Position numbers and translations under genes: made by a program
The notes under the pieces: model-generated
What the model was told of the DNA's origin: nothing
The model's input: only the letters and a program-made list of their open reading frames with translations
The model's database searches: none
Part shown: positions 49,854-58,882 of the stretch, piece by piece
How positions within the stretch are numbered: position 1 is the first letter of the stretch
How the letters are laid out: each line of letters begins with the position of its first letter
DNA from: Kurthia sibirica
GTDB taxonomy: Bacteria > Bacillota > Bacilli > Bacillales_A > Planococcaceae
Length of the DNA stretch: 64,000 bases
Direction of reading: 5' to 3'
Assembly: GCF_003143975.1 (NCBI RefSeq)
Contig: NZ_QFVR01000020.1
Span: 1-64,000, forward strand

Positions 49854-51004
49854 CTATATCCTCCTCTTTTATATGGTATCCACGCTAATGCTAACAACAA
49901 CCAAAAATGACGCCAATGTAATGTATCAATAAAAAGACTATTTACACATTGTCCAATAATTGCTGACATAACAATCATATAATAGTAAGTAAAGTGTGCA
50001 CTCTGCTTCATACTTTGAAATGCGCTGACAAGAGATGCTATAACAAATACGACAAAGGTTACAACACCGAGTAACCCATTTTCAATGAGTAGGCGTGCAA
50101 ATAAATTATGTGGTGCAATTTCCAACAGCAGTTCTGATTGACCTGGTCCCTTACCTAATGGGTCTGTGATCCCTATAATCGATGCATTTTTTTGCGAATT
50201 AAATCGTTCAGTATCATACTGTTGTAAACCTAGGCGTTCTGTAAATTGTGTTTTCAAAGTATCATTCGTATAAATAACGGTGAAGGCTACGATCCCTAGT
50301 ACTAAGAACATCCAAATAAGTCGCATCGTCTTACGCTGACGTTTAAATTGCAATAATACTAAAAAGACTATAATCGAAACAAATAAATTCAACCATGCTG
50401 CTCTAGAAAAACAAACAATAATACCGCTTGTAATCATAAAGAAACTTATAAAATAAAGAACTTTCCCTTTTTCTTCAAATTTTGCAATAGCATAAAGCGC
50501 TGGAAATACTAAATATGGCCCAAGGACATTGGGATCTTTAAACAAGAGTTTTACACGATCAAACATAAAAAATGCTTCGTAATAAGGAATTAGATGAAAA
50601 TAAGTTACTAATGCTAAGAGTGCTGTTGCCAAACCTATATAAAAATAGACCTTTGTAATTAATTGCAGTAGTTTAACACCATATACACCACCCAAGCCAA
50701 CAACACCACTCCACATAAAAGCCATATAAATGGTTATTGCTACATAAGACATGGCCTTCTCTGGTGATACTACCCAAAAAAAAGACAGCATATTTATGGC
50801 TAAAAAGGACATTACAAGAAAGAAACCAAGCATGATCGAGTTATTGAAATACAGTTGATTAAATAGAGCAGCTATGCAGATTGTTAGGATTAGTAATACA
50901 TCTGTAGGTGCTGGCTCTACGGTTACAATGGCGCTTGTACCAATTGATAAGGTGAGCAAAAACAAAATAATTCTTTCCATACTATGTTTCGGATTTTGTA
51001 ACAT
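49850..51004 (-). CDS. O-antigen ligase/Wzy-type polymerase
   Basis: A 384-residue membrane protein with about ten helices and one larger external loop before the end (FTERLGLQQYDTERFNSQ, GKGPGQSELLLEIAPHNLFARL). The HNLFARLLIENGLLG motif is typical of the Wzy_C/O-antigen ligase superfamily. It should polymerise repeat units on undecaprenyl phosphate at the outer face. It starts at 51004 with GGGAG 9 nt upstream and overlaps wzx by 23 nt. Confidence 0.88.
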   Translation of the reverse strand: MLQNPKHSMERIILFLLTLSIGTSAIVTVEPAPTDVLLILTICIAALFNQLYFNNSIMLGFFLVMSFLAINMLSFFWVVSPEKAMSYVAITIYMAFMWSGVVGLGGVYGVKLLQLITKVYFYIGLATALLALVTYFHLIPYYEAFFMFDRVKLLFKDPNVLGPYLVFPALYAIAKFEEKGKVLYFISFFMITSGIIVCFSRAAWLNLFVSIIVFLVLLQFKRQRKTMRLIWMFLVLGIVAFTVIYTNDTLKTQFTERLGLQQYDTERFNSQKNASIIGITDPLGKGPGQSELLLEIAPHNLFARLLIENGLLGVVTFVVFVIASLVSAFQSMKQSAHFTYYYMIVMSAIIGQCVNSLFIDTLHWRHFWLLLALAWIPYKRGGYR

Positions 51005-52277
51005 ACTGCTTTTCTCCCACTTTCCGCATAACCTGCCAAGCTAATAAAGCACAAATAATATAGCCTACTGTCGTTAAAATACTAATTGACCATAAAGCTT
51101 GTACATTCGTCACTGAAAAGATAGACGATGTTACGATAGCAATGATAATCAATATAAAACGGATCAATTCAGCTGATACTTGGGAATAAAATGCCTCATA
51201 TATTTGGAATATACTATTGAGTGGTTGTAGAACAATTCTTGTGAAATACATAATAGATAAAATTTGTATAAATGTCGCTGTAGTCCCCCATTCATCGCCA
51301 AAAATATATTGAAAAACAAGAGGAGTAACTAGATCGATCACCACCATGATTACCAATGTTATGATGACCAACTTTTTAATTGTTTCTATACAATAGGCTC
51401 TGACACTTTCCCCATTATTAACGAGCTGCGCTACTTGCGTTAAATACACTTGTGATGCTGAAAAGCCGATTAGATTCTCTGGAACAGTCAATAATTTCTG
51501 CGCTAAATAATAGTAACCAGCAGATTGAACATCAAAAAATGTTGCTAAAAACAATGTAGGTAAATTAGTTCCTGCACTAAATAAAAGACCAGAAATACTT
51601 GAGACTAGGGGGAATTTTATATACCTTTGCGCTAGTGCTTTTGCCTCTAACCTTGTTGTTTTAAAAGACATTCGTATATCTTTTTTATAAAACTGTATAT
51701 ATTTTAATGCGCCAGAAATTCTACCTACAACTTCACCCATTATTAGGCCTATTAAGCCAAAGTGAAGAAATCCAAAAATAAGTTGGCTGAAACCTTGTGA
51801 GCTATTCATTACTACTTTAGATTTTGAAATAACTCCATATGCTTCCATTCGCAATGCCCAATTATTAAAGTTTTGAAAAATCCCAACAAAAAATAAACTA
51901 ATAGCAATTAACCAGAAATAATTTGAAGCCATTGGAATATCTAACCATGTACCCACCGGAAAAAAATACATTGCGACAAATACAGTAATACTGACAATAC
52001 ATGTTGAAATATTAGCAATATAGAGTAAAGTGTAGGCATCCTTTATCTTTTTTGGTAATACGATGGCGGCCTCATAGCGCAATGATACGATAATCATTAG
52101 CATATATAAGATGGCTGAATAGACCGATAACACACCAAATTCTTCTGGTGTATAAAGTCTCGTTAGTAAAGGTGTAATACTAATCAATATTAAATTTGAA
52201 ACAGCAGATCCTGCAATTAAAATAGATAATGCTGAAATAAATTTATTTTTCCCTTGTTTTTGGATCCAACTACTCAT
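50982..52277 (-). CDS. Oligosaccharide flippase (Wzx-like)
   Basis: A 431-residue membrane protein with about 12-14 helices of the polysaccharide biosynthesis (MOP) superfamily: SAVSNLILISITPLLTRLYTPEEFG at the N-terminus is the family's opening, and NWALRMEAYGVISKSKV follows. It should flip lipid-linked repeat units across the membrane. AGGAGCG precedes the ATG. It starts 14 nt after the Wzz-type gene. Confidence 0.9.
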   Translation of the reverse strand: MSSWIQKQGKNKFISALSILIAGSAVSNLILISITPLLTRLYTPEEFGVLSVYSAILYMLMIIVSLRYEAAIVLPKKIKDAYTLLYIANISTCIVSITVFVAMYFFPVGTWLDIPMASNYFWLIAISLFFVGIFQNFNNWALRMEAYGVISKSKVVMNSSQGFSQLIFGFLHFGLIGLIMGEVVGRISGALKYIQFYKKDIRMSFKTTRLEAKALAQRYIKFPLVSSISGLLFSAGTNLPTLFLATFFDVQSAGYYYLAQKLLTVPENLIGFSASQVYLTQVAQLVNNGESVRAYCIETIKKLVIITLVIMVVIDLVTPLVFQYIFGDEWGTTATFIQILSIMYFTRIVLQPLNSIFQIYEAFYSQVSAELIRFILIIIAIVTSSIFSVTNVQALWSISILTTVGYIICALLAWQVMRKVGEKQYVTKSET

Positions 52278-52291
52278 AAACTCGCTCCTCT

Positions 52292-53509
52292 TTACTTAAT
52301 CAACACCGTCCCAAGGATTATTAGATTCATTTGTTGTAATTTTTTTAAATCTTTTTCTGCTTCAGTCATTGTCATTTTCTTGGAATTTACTATGTAAATA
52401 GCTTGACCAATTAATTGACTTAAAACAAAAGTATATGGTTTGTTTTTTATATTTGTCGTAAATAACAGCACATCATATTTTTGTTGTAATTCATCTTGTA
52501 AGCTCTTTACTAGCGTGCTATCCAGCTGGTCAGAAAAACTTATTTTTAAACGATCTATCTCTGACATTTTGTCATCTTTTTCGATAATTTCAGTCAATTT
52601 GATTTCACCATTAATGAATTTACTCCAGTAATTTCTAGCGTTATTGTTAGATTTATTTTCATTGTTTACTTCTATAATCAAAGGTTTTTTTCCGATTGAA
52701 CTATATGAATACGCAATTCCTGCTGCTACTTGTTGCAACGCTTGTACTTCTTGATGGATGAGCAATATGGATATCGGGTAATTTTTATTGTCATTGTCAA
52801 TTAAAGGTGCAGACAATTGGAAATTCTTTTTTATTAATTGAGATTGTTGTTTGTTCTGCCTTTTTTTTGCTGTTGGCAAAGTAGCTAAAAGTTGTTGATT
52901 TAGTAATTCTATCTTTTCTTCACTATCCACTTTAGGGCGATATATTTCCTTCACTAAATACAATAAATATGTGACTAAACTGAATAAGATGAAACCAACA
53001 ATGCCATAAATAAATGATAATGTCTGTTGATCAGTCGTTGAACTTATCGAAGCATCGCTTAAAATAATAACGTTACTTTTGGTAAAATGTTGATTTATTT
53101 CTTTTTTAAATGAACCAACAAATAAATTCGCTATTTTTTTTGCCATTTCTTTATTGTCAGCTGTCACATAAATCGTCATTAATTGCGATGCAGTCCCTGT
53201 TTCAATGCGCACCATTTTCAATAAATCTTTTGCCTCAATGGGCTGCTCCAATTCTTTATTAACAGAATTAATGATTCTGGTACTAACTACTAAATCTTCA
53301 AATGTTGCCATAAGTTGTAATGTATTATTATTGGCGTCATTTCCAACCGTTTCTATGAGTACATCTGATTTCGCTTCAAATTGAGGTTGTATAAACTGTG
53401 TTAAGTACATAGAAATCGCTAAACCAAGTAGTCCCATTAACATAATTTTGTACTTATTTTGTAAAAAACATAATGCTAAATCTTTAACTGTAAAAACTCT
53501 GTCTTTCAA
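52292..53509 (-). CDS. Wzz-type chain-length regulator fused to a degenerate BY-kinase-like domain
   Basis: A 405-residue protein. Residues 1-190 are a Wzz/polysaccharide co-polymerase: two membrane helices (about 20-36 and 165-185) flank a periplasm-like loop (VLIETVGNDANN, MVRIETGTASQLMTIYV). Residues about 245-405 line up with bacterial tyrosine kinases (ISILLIHQEVQALQQVAAGI, GKKPLIIEVN, YDVLLFTTN), but the Walker A Gly-Lys is missing (HQEVQAL) and the second phosphate motif LIDADLR is now LIIEVNNEN. So ATP binding and tyrosine phosphorylation are unlikely; it may be a structural mimic. It starts at TTG 53509, 9 nt after AAGGGG and one base behind the previous stop. Confidence 0.82.
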   Translation of the reverse strand: MKDRVFTVKDLALCFLQNKYKIMLMGLLGLAISMYLTQFIQPQFEAKSDVLIETVGNDANNNTLQLMATFEDLVVSTRIINSVNKELEQPIEAKDLLKMVRIETGTASQLMTIYVTADNKEMAKKIANLFVGSFKKEINQHFTKSNVIILSDASISSTTDQQTLSFIYGIVGFILFSLVTYLLYLVKEIYRPKVDSEEKIELLNQQLLATLPTAKKRQNKQQSQLIKKNFQLSAPLIDNDNKNYPISILLIHQEVQALQQVAAGIAYSYSSIGKKPLIIEVNNENKSNNNARNYWSKFINGEIKLTEIIEKDDKMSEIDRLKISFSDQLDSTLVKSLQDELQQKYDVLLFTTNIKNKPYTFVLSQLIGQAIYIVNSKKMTMTEAEKDLKKLQQMNLIILGTVLIK

Positions 53510-53510
53510 C

Positions 53511-54155
53511 TTAATATGCCCCTTCCCTTTTTAAAATATTAATGACTGTTTTCCACAAAATTTTAAGATCCATTTTAAAACTATACTGTTCAACATAATA
53601 TCGGTCATATTCTATTTTCTCGCCATGAGAAATATTCGAACGACCGTTCACTTGTGCCCAACCAGTAATTCCAGGTTTGACATCCAACCTTTTGTTTTGG
53701 TGATCATTATAGTATTTTGTAAAAGCAGGTACTTCTGGTCTAGGACCTATAAAACTCATATCTCCTTTGATTACATTAAAATATTGCGGTAACTCATCAA
53801 TACTTAGCTGTCTTAACCATTTACCTAATTTTGTAATACGTGGATCTTCCAAGTTTTCTTTAAAAACAAAATTATCGGGTATGCCATATGGCCAATTTCT
53901 TTCTGTAGTAGCTACACAGTCATTTTTTGCTGATGTCATTGTACGAAATTTCCAAATTAAAAATGGTTTATTCAATTTTCCTACTCTAATCTGTTTAAAA
54001 AATATTTTGTCGTGTTCTACTAGAAAAAGAATAATTCCAGTAATGATGATGATGATGATGATCAGTGGTAGTAATATTATTGCTAGTAGTAAATCAAAAA
54101 GACGTTTGCCAACCAACTTATAAAAATTTTGTGATAATGATAGTATAGTTTCCAT
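53511..54155 (-). CDS. Initiating sugar transferase (undecaprenyl-phosphate glycosyl-1-phosphate transferase)
   Basis: A 214-residue membrane enzyme of the bacterial sugar transferase family. One long hydrophobic helix near residues 17-45 contains an Ile run encoded by an ATC repeat; then FFKQIRVGKLNKPFLIWKFRTM, DELPQYFNVIKGDMSFIGPRP and KPGITGWAQVNGR, all diagnostic. It loads the first sugar on undecaprenyl phosphate and is the first gene of the cluster. AAGGAG lies 8 nt before the ATG. Confidence 0.93.
   Translation of the reverse strand: METILSLSQNFYKLVGKRLFDLLLAIILLPLIIIIIIITGIILFLVEHDKIFFKQIRVGKLNKPFLIWKFRTMTSAKNDCVATTERNWPYGIPDNFVFKENLEDPRITKLGKWLRQLSIDELPQYFNVIKGDMSFIGPRPEVPAFTKYYNDHQNKRLDVKPGITGWAQVNGRSNISHGEKIEYDRYYVEQYSFKMDLKILWKTVINILKREGAY
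54043..54062. repeat. (GAT)n/(ATC)n microsatellite inside the sugar transferase gene
   Basis: About six tandem GAT units on the plus strand encode a run of isoleucines in the membrane helix. Being a trinucleotide repeat it would change helix length without frameshift. Confidence 0.7.
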
Positions 54156-54857
54156 TTATTTCTCCTTTTGTTATTTATAACAATACTTACACTATTAAAT
54201 TTAAACATCGAAGGTTAAAATTAAGTTAAAAAGTGAAAAAATAGGTCTATTCACGTTTATATTTAGATGTGATTGGGTAAAATAATGCTACTCTTTTTAC
54301 AAAAAATATTAATTTCTTGTTATTCTATACAATTAATTGTTCATGACTTTTTCTCTTAATATACACAGTAGAAAGAAAAATCATCATCTACTTTGATTGT
54401 CAAATTGAGTACAATAACTATTGAAATCATATAATGCATAAAATAAAAAAGCCTTTTTAATGGTTTATACTATTTGTTGTGAATCTCAAACAACAACACT
54501 TCTTCTTAATGCTTTCTGCAAGCCTCGCTTTCATGCAGTAGCAGACACGAGCATATGGTATTGTATTTTACGTATAAAAAAACACAGTACCATCCGTTTA
54601 TTGATACTTAGATTACCTAAGAAACAAATAATTAAACGGTTCTATTTAGCTTAAATTCATTCATTTTATTCGCCGTTATTTTCAAGTTTTAATTGTAAAA
54701 ACCCAGTCTATTCACATAACTATATAAAATACTTGCCACCAAATAGAAGATGAGCTCTAGCGTATTGTTCTCCTCTTCAGGCAAAAGTATCACCCCAGAC
54801 GAAAAAGGAACGCGATTGAGACAAACTATTTCACCTACCTTTTTTAGACTTCGCAAC
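54156..54857. other. Leader region of the polysaccharide cluster
   Basis: About 700 bp without a credible gene. It must contain the promoter of the polysaccharide operon, but I cannot pick one with confidence. A 64-codon frame at 54460-54654 on the plus strand has no ribosome site. Its length would allow regulator binding sites or an untranslated leader. Confidence 0.45.
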
Positions 54858-54897
54858 AAAAAACCGAAATCGCGCTTGTAGCGCGATTTCGGTTTTT
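54858..54897 (-). terminator. Terminator of the second LCP gene
   Basis: Perfect arms AAAACCGAAATCGCGC / GCGCGATTTCGGTTTT with a six-T run on the minus strand, about 60 nt after the stop. Confidence 0.92.
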
Positions 54898-54957
54898 CTT
54901 ATACTCAGATATGGCCGTATATTTATACCTATGATCCAGTCTATTGATGAAAGACAC

Positions 54958-55986
54958 CTAATTAAATGATGCACTTGTCACAAAAGGTTGTTCCGTATCA
55001 AGCTCTAATTCTTTTCGCAAAGTAGTACTCATCACTTTTAAATCCTCATAATTTGCAACAAAATAAGAAACACCATTAATACGTTGCTCCGACCCTGTCA
55101 ATTCTTTTGAAACCATTTTTAGCGTATCCATTTTTAAATATTGACTTTGAATTGCAAATAAATCTGAAACGGATAAACTTGTCTTAACATTTTCGCCAAA
55201 TATCTTTGTTAATTCACCCACTTTAAGCAATGTCCCTGCAGATTTTGCTTGCTCTATTGTGGCATTTATTAATTGACGTTGTCTTTCATCGCGATTATAA
55301 AGATTGTTCACCTCTCGCTTACGCATTCGTACGAAAGCTAATGCTTCTTCTCCGCTTAAGTGCGCTAGTCCTTTATCAAAATTAATACGTTGTTTCGTAT
55401 AGATATTATCTTCCCAAAATGGATATTTAATATCAATATCAATTCCACCCAAAGCATTTACAACATCTCTAAAGCCATCAAAATTAACTGTTACAAACGC
55501 ATCAATTGGAATATTCAGTAATTTCTCTGTTGTTTCAAGTTGTAATTTTTCTGCACCGTATTGATTCAAGCCACCATATGTCATAGCAGCATTTATTTTA
55601 TGTACGCCTGTATACTGACCAGCATGATCAATTTGCACACGTGTATCTCGTGGTATTGTCACTAAATTAACTTTATTTTTCTTTGGATTAAATGTCATAA
55701 CAATTTGTGTATCTGCTCTACCTGTTTCTTTGCCCGTTGCATAATCTTCTACACCCAACACGAGAATAGAAAAAGGTTCATCGCTATACGACACAGCTTT
55801 TTCACGAAGTTCAGATTTATTGTTATCGCGCTGTAATGAAACTTTTGATTGCTCGAGCGCTCCCTTTACTGACCAAATGGAATAAGACATATAGCTACCA
55901 ACCATCAATGCACATACAAAAAAGAATAGCACTGTATTTTTTAGCCACTTCCTCTTACGTCGTCTAGCCATCCTTGTTTTTGCCAT
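54958..55986 (-). CDS. LytR-CpsA-Psr (LCP) family cell-wall ligase, second copy
   Basis: A 342-residue membrane-anchored enzyme. A basic tail (MAKTRMARRRKRKWLK) and one helix (about 18-34) precede the extracellular LCP domain: ILVLGVEDYATGKETGRADT, VTIPRDTRVQI, and FVRMRKREVNNLYNRDERQRQL with the phosphate-binding Arg and Asp residues. Only 15% or so of residues match the first LCP by eye, so it is a separate type. Its position directly upstream of the polysaccharide operon suggests it anchors that polymer to peptidoglycan. GGAGGA precedes the ATG. Confidence 0.9.
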   Translation of the reverse strand: MAKTRMARRRKRKWLKNTVLFFFVCALMVGSYMSYSIWSVKGALEQSKVSLQRDNNKSELREKAVSYSDEPFSILVLGVEDYATGKETGRADTQIVMTFNPKKNKVNLVTIPRDTRVQIDHAGQYTGVHKINAAMTYGGLNQYGAEKLQLETTEKLLNIPIDAFVTVNFDGFRDVVNALGGIDIDIKYPFWEDNIYTKQRINFDKGLAHLSGEEALAFVRMRKREVNNLYNRDERQRQLINATIEQAKSAGTLLKVGELTKIFGENVKTSLSVSDLFAIQSQYLKMDTLKMVSKELTGSEQRINGVSYFVANYEDLKVMSTTLRKELELDTEQPFVTSASFN

Positions 55987-56101
55987 ATAAATCCTCCTAC
56001 TACTTATGTACTATAACTAATTGTATCATAATAATTCAATAAATTAACATCTAATTTTACCTTTATTTTGTAATGTTGTTATTATTGTTATAAAAAATGC
56101 A

Positions 56102-56140
56102 AAAAAGCCCTCTCGATTTTCTAAATCAAAAGGACTTTTT
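56102..56140 (-). terminator. Terminator of the DHA2 exporter gene
   Basis: AAAAAGCCCT..GATTT pairs with AAATC..AGGACTTTTT, with a further T run on the minus strand, directly after the stop at 56143. Confidence 0.75.
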
Positions 56141-56142
56141 CA

Positions 56143-57660
56143 TTATTTTTTCTGTTCTTCTTGTGGGATTTCTACTCTTGAATTCCCCATCGTATAGACA
56201 AAAATTGCTGCAATAATAATAGGAATACAAGCAAACATAAACAGATGAGCAATTGAGTAGGACATTGCATTGACGATTATATTTAAGATTTCTGGTGGAA
56301 TTTTCGCCCGTATCGATGCTTCAAAAATTTCACGTGTATCGCCAAAATTTTGGGTTGTTTCACCGTTAACCACGGTATTTTTAAAACCTTCTGTCATTTG
56401 AGAAGTAAAAAGTTTGGTTTGAACCGCACCAAAAATTGTCACACCCATTGTCATACCAAGTGTGCGAAGAAATTGATTGGTAGCGTTTGCCGTACCTCTA
56501 AATCTCGGCTCTAAATTATGTTGCGATGCAGTCGGTAATAATGAGAATGAAAAGCCCATACCAAAGCCTACTAAGATCATAAATACTGTTAGTAACCAAC
56601 GGCTCGAATCAGGTGTAAGCGTACTTAAACAAATCATACCAATCAAATACGAAATTACAGATACCGTCATTAATTGGCGATAGCTGAATTTCGTTAAAAA
56701 TATTCCTCCTGAGGCGCTACCAGCTACTGAACCAAGCATCATTGGCATAAGTATCAATCCTGCATTTGTCGCCGAACCCCCATAAACCGCTTGTACAAAT
56801 ATAGGTATATAAACCGTTAAAATAATAAATGTTGCACCATATAAAAATGCGAGCATTTGCGATGAAGCAAATAAGCGTCTTTTGAATAAAAAGAACGGGA
56901 TAATCGGTTCCTGTGCCTTTAATTCTACGAAGATAAAAATGATGAAGAATAATATAAAACTGCCTAATAACGCACCTATTTCCGGTGATTTCCATGCATA
57001 TTTATCGCCGCCTAGCTCCAGCGCAAACATTAAACTTAATACAGCAATCACAAGGGTTGCAGCACCAGTCCAATCAATTTTTTGTTTTGATAACACCGGT
57101 GATTCCTTATAGTATTTAGTGATGAGTATAAAGGAAGCAATACCAATTGGTAGATTAATATAGAAAATCCATTCCCAACCAATATATTCTGTAATATAAG
57201 CGCCTAATAACGGACCCACTACACTAGCAATTCCAAAAACTGCACCTAATAAGGCTGTCATTTTCCCCCGTTTATGCGGTGGGAAAATATCAAATATGAT
57301 TGTAAATGCAATCGGCATTAATGCCCCTGCACCTAATCCTTGAATAGCACGAAAAATAGCAAGCTGTTCAATGGACGTCGCTATACCACAGAGTGCGGAC
57401 CCTGCGACAAAAACAGTCAAGCCAAAGATGAAAAATTTCTTACGTCCATACATATCAGACAGCTTACCAAATATTGGCATACCAGCCATAGTAGTGACCA
57501 TATATGCGGATGTTACCCAGATAAATTTATCCATACCACCTAGTTGTGATAAGATTGTACCCATCGCAGTTGCCACGATTGTATTATCAATAGCTGACAT
57601 AAATACAGCGAGTAATAAACCAGCAACGACGAGATTGATTTTACTTTTTGAATGATCCAT
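56143..57660 (-). CDS. MFS multidrug exporter, DHA2 (EmrB/QacA, 14-helix) family
   Basis: A 505-residue transporter with 14 helices. Motif D1 AVFMSAIDNTIVATAMGTI in helix 1, motif A GKLSDMYGRKKFF between helices 2 and 3, and motif C-like AVFGIASVVGPLLGAYITEYIGWEW in helix 5 mark the DHA2 drug:proton antiporters. GGAGA precedes the ATG at 57660. No adjacent regulator gene is on the same strand. Substrates are unknown. Confidence 0.92.
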   Translation of the reverse strand: MDHSKSKINLVVAGLLLAVFMSAIDNTIVATAMGTILSQLGGMDKFIWVTSAYMVTTMAGMPIFGKLSDMYGRKKFFIFGLTVFVAGSALCGIATSIEQLAIFRAIQGLGAGALMPIAFTIIFDIFPPHKRGKMTALLGAVFGIASVVGPLLGAYITEYIGWEWIFYINLPIGIASFILITKYYKESPVLSKQKIDWTGAATLVIAVLSLMFALELGGDKYAWKSPEIGALLGSFILFFIIFIFVELKAQEPIIPFFLFKRRLFASSQMLAFLYGATFIILTVYIPIFVQAVYGGSATNAGLILMPMMLGSVAGSASGGIFLTKFSYRQLMTVSVISYLIGMICLSTLTPDSSRWLLTVFMILVGFGMGFSFSLLPTASQHNLEPRFRGTANATNQFLRTLGMTMGVTIFGAVQTKLFTSQMTEGFKNTVVNGETTQNFGDTREIFEASIRAKIPPEILNIIVNAMSYSIAHLFMFACIPIIIAAIFVYTMGNSRVEIPQEEQKK

Positions 57661-57758
57661 AAAACGTCTCCTCAATAGAAAAAATATGAAAAATAGCTTG
57701 CTAAGTATGCCACAAATTCAGCGCTATGTATATACTTTTAATAAGTAAAAAACGTGTT

Positions 57759-58763
57759 TTAGAACGATTGTTCTCGCTGGGGATCCAACTGCCATTTCAC
57801 AATATGACCAGCATATGTTAAACCAGAGCCAAAACCATAAAGTAATAGCGTGTGACCATTTTGAAGCCGCCCATCATCTAGTCCTCTTTGAAGGGCAAGC
57901 GGGATGGAAACAGATGAAGTATTACCATAATATTCAACACTCGTTAGTGTTTTTTCAATAGGATGTTTTAATTTTTCACATATGGATTGAATCATACGTA
58001 AATTCGCACTATGTGGTACGAACCAATCAATTGATGCCAATGGAATTTTTGCTTGTGCCACTAATATTTTTGCACCCTCAGGTACTGTTCGTGATGCCCA
58101 CTTATACACTTCTGGACCATTTTGCACGAGTTTTCCATCATCTTTCAACGCCACACCATTCATAACACTTGCCAAATTTGTGCAGTAAACATGGGCTCCT
58201 CCATGTCCATTCGTACCATAATGAGAAGCAATAAAACTAGGATTAACTTCATCATATTCGAGTAAAAATGCAGCGGCGCCATCACCAAATAAAATACATG
58301 TAGCACGATCTGTATAATCCATTATTTTAGACATGGTTTCCGTTGTAATGAGTAATATTTTTTTATGTAAACCCGAAGTAATTAAACCATTTGCAATATG
58401 TGCGGCATACGCAAAACCAGAGCAAGCTGTATTAAAATCAAAAGCAGCAGCTTGAGGTATGTCAAAGCGTGCTTGCACCAAACAAGCAACGCTCGGCATG
58501 ACAAAATCAGCTGTTGTTGTTGATACAATAATCCCATCAACATCCACCAATGTTTTTCCAGAACGCTGAATCAAGTTCTCCACTGCTTTAAAAGCTAATG
58601 TTGAAGCAAATTCATCTTCAGCGGCAATACGTCTTTCTTTAATGCCCGTTCTTTTTATAATCCATTCATCATTCGTATCTATTATTTTTTCTAAATCATC
58701 ATTATGTAATATTCGTTCAGGAACATAAGTACCAATTGATGTGATTCTCGCTTTAGATTGCAT
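57759..58763 (-). CDS. fabH: 3-oxoacyl-ACP synthase III
   Basis: A 334-residue condensing enzyme that starts fatty acid chains with acyl-CoA and malonyl-ACP. The triad is Cys in FNTACSGFAYA, His in WFVPHSANLRMI and Asn in YYGNTSSVSIPLAL; GIKERRIA and GFGSGLTYAG are conserved. It is alone and not next to fabF or fad genes, so it may be the second FabH (FabHB-like) with preference for branched primers, which is inference. GAGGAG is 7 nt before the ATG at 58763. Confidence 0.92.
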   Translation of the reverse strand: MQSKARITSIGTYVPERILHNDDLEKIIDTNDEWIIKRTGIKERRIAAEDEFASTLAFKAVENLIQRSGKTLVDVDGIIVSTTTADFVMPSVACLVQARFDIPQAAAFDFNTACSGFAYAAHIANGLITSGLHKKILLITTETMSKIMDYTDRATCILFGDGAAAFLLEYDEVNPSFIASHYGTNGHGGAHVYCTNLASVMNGVALKDDGKLVQNGPEVYKWASRTVPEGAKILVAQAKIPLASIDWFVPHSANLRMIQSICEKLKHPIEKTLTSVEYYGNTSSVSIPLALQRGLDDGRLQNGHTLLLYGFGSGLTYAGHIVKWQLDPQREQSF

Positions 58764-58831
58764 GTTTGTCTCCTCTTTATTACCTGTTATTATCACCTAC
58801 TACTAATTATTACAACCTATTTTCACATAAT

Positions 58832-58872
58832 AAAAAAGAACTTTCTCTGTTAGAACAGAATAAGCTCTTTTA
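58832..58872 (-). terminator. Terminator of the GNAT gene
   Basis: AAGAGCTT.TTCTGTT pairs with AACAGAGAAAG.TTCTT on the minus strand, then a T run, 11 nt after the stop. Confidence 0.65.
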
Positions 58873-58882
58873 TGCAAAAATA

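Noticed and set aside
38530-54155. Whole region as a prophage, defence island or integrative element
   Set aside because: No integrase, attachment repeats, phage structural genes, nuclease-toxin pairs or compositional break were seen; it reads as a chromosomal polysaccharide locus with a sensor.
54460-54654. 64-codon frame on the plus strand between the polysaccharide cluster and the LCP gene
   Set aside because: No ribosome site and basic, Ile-rich tail typical of chance frames.
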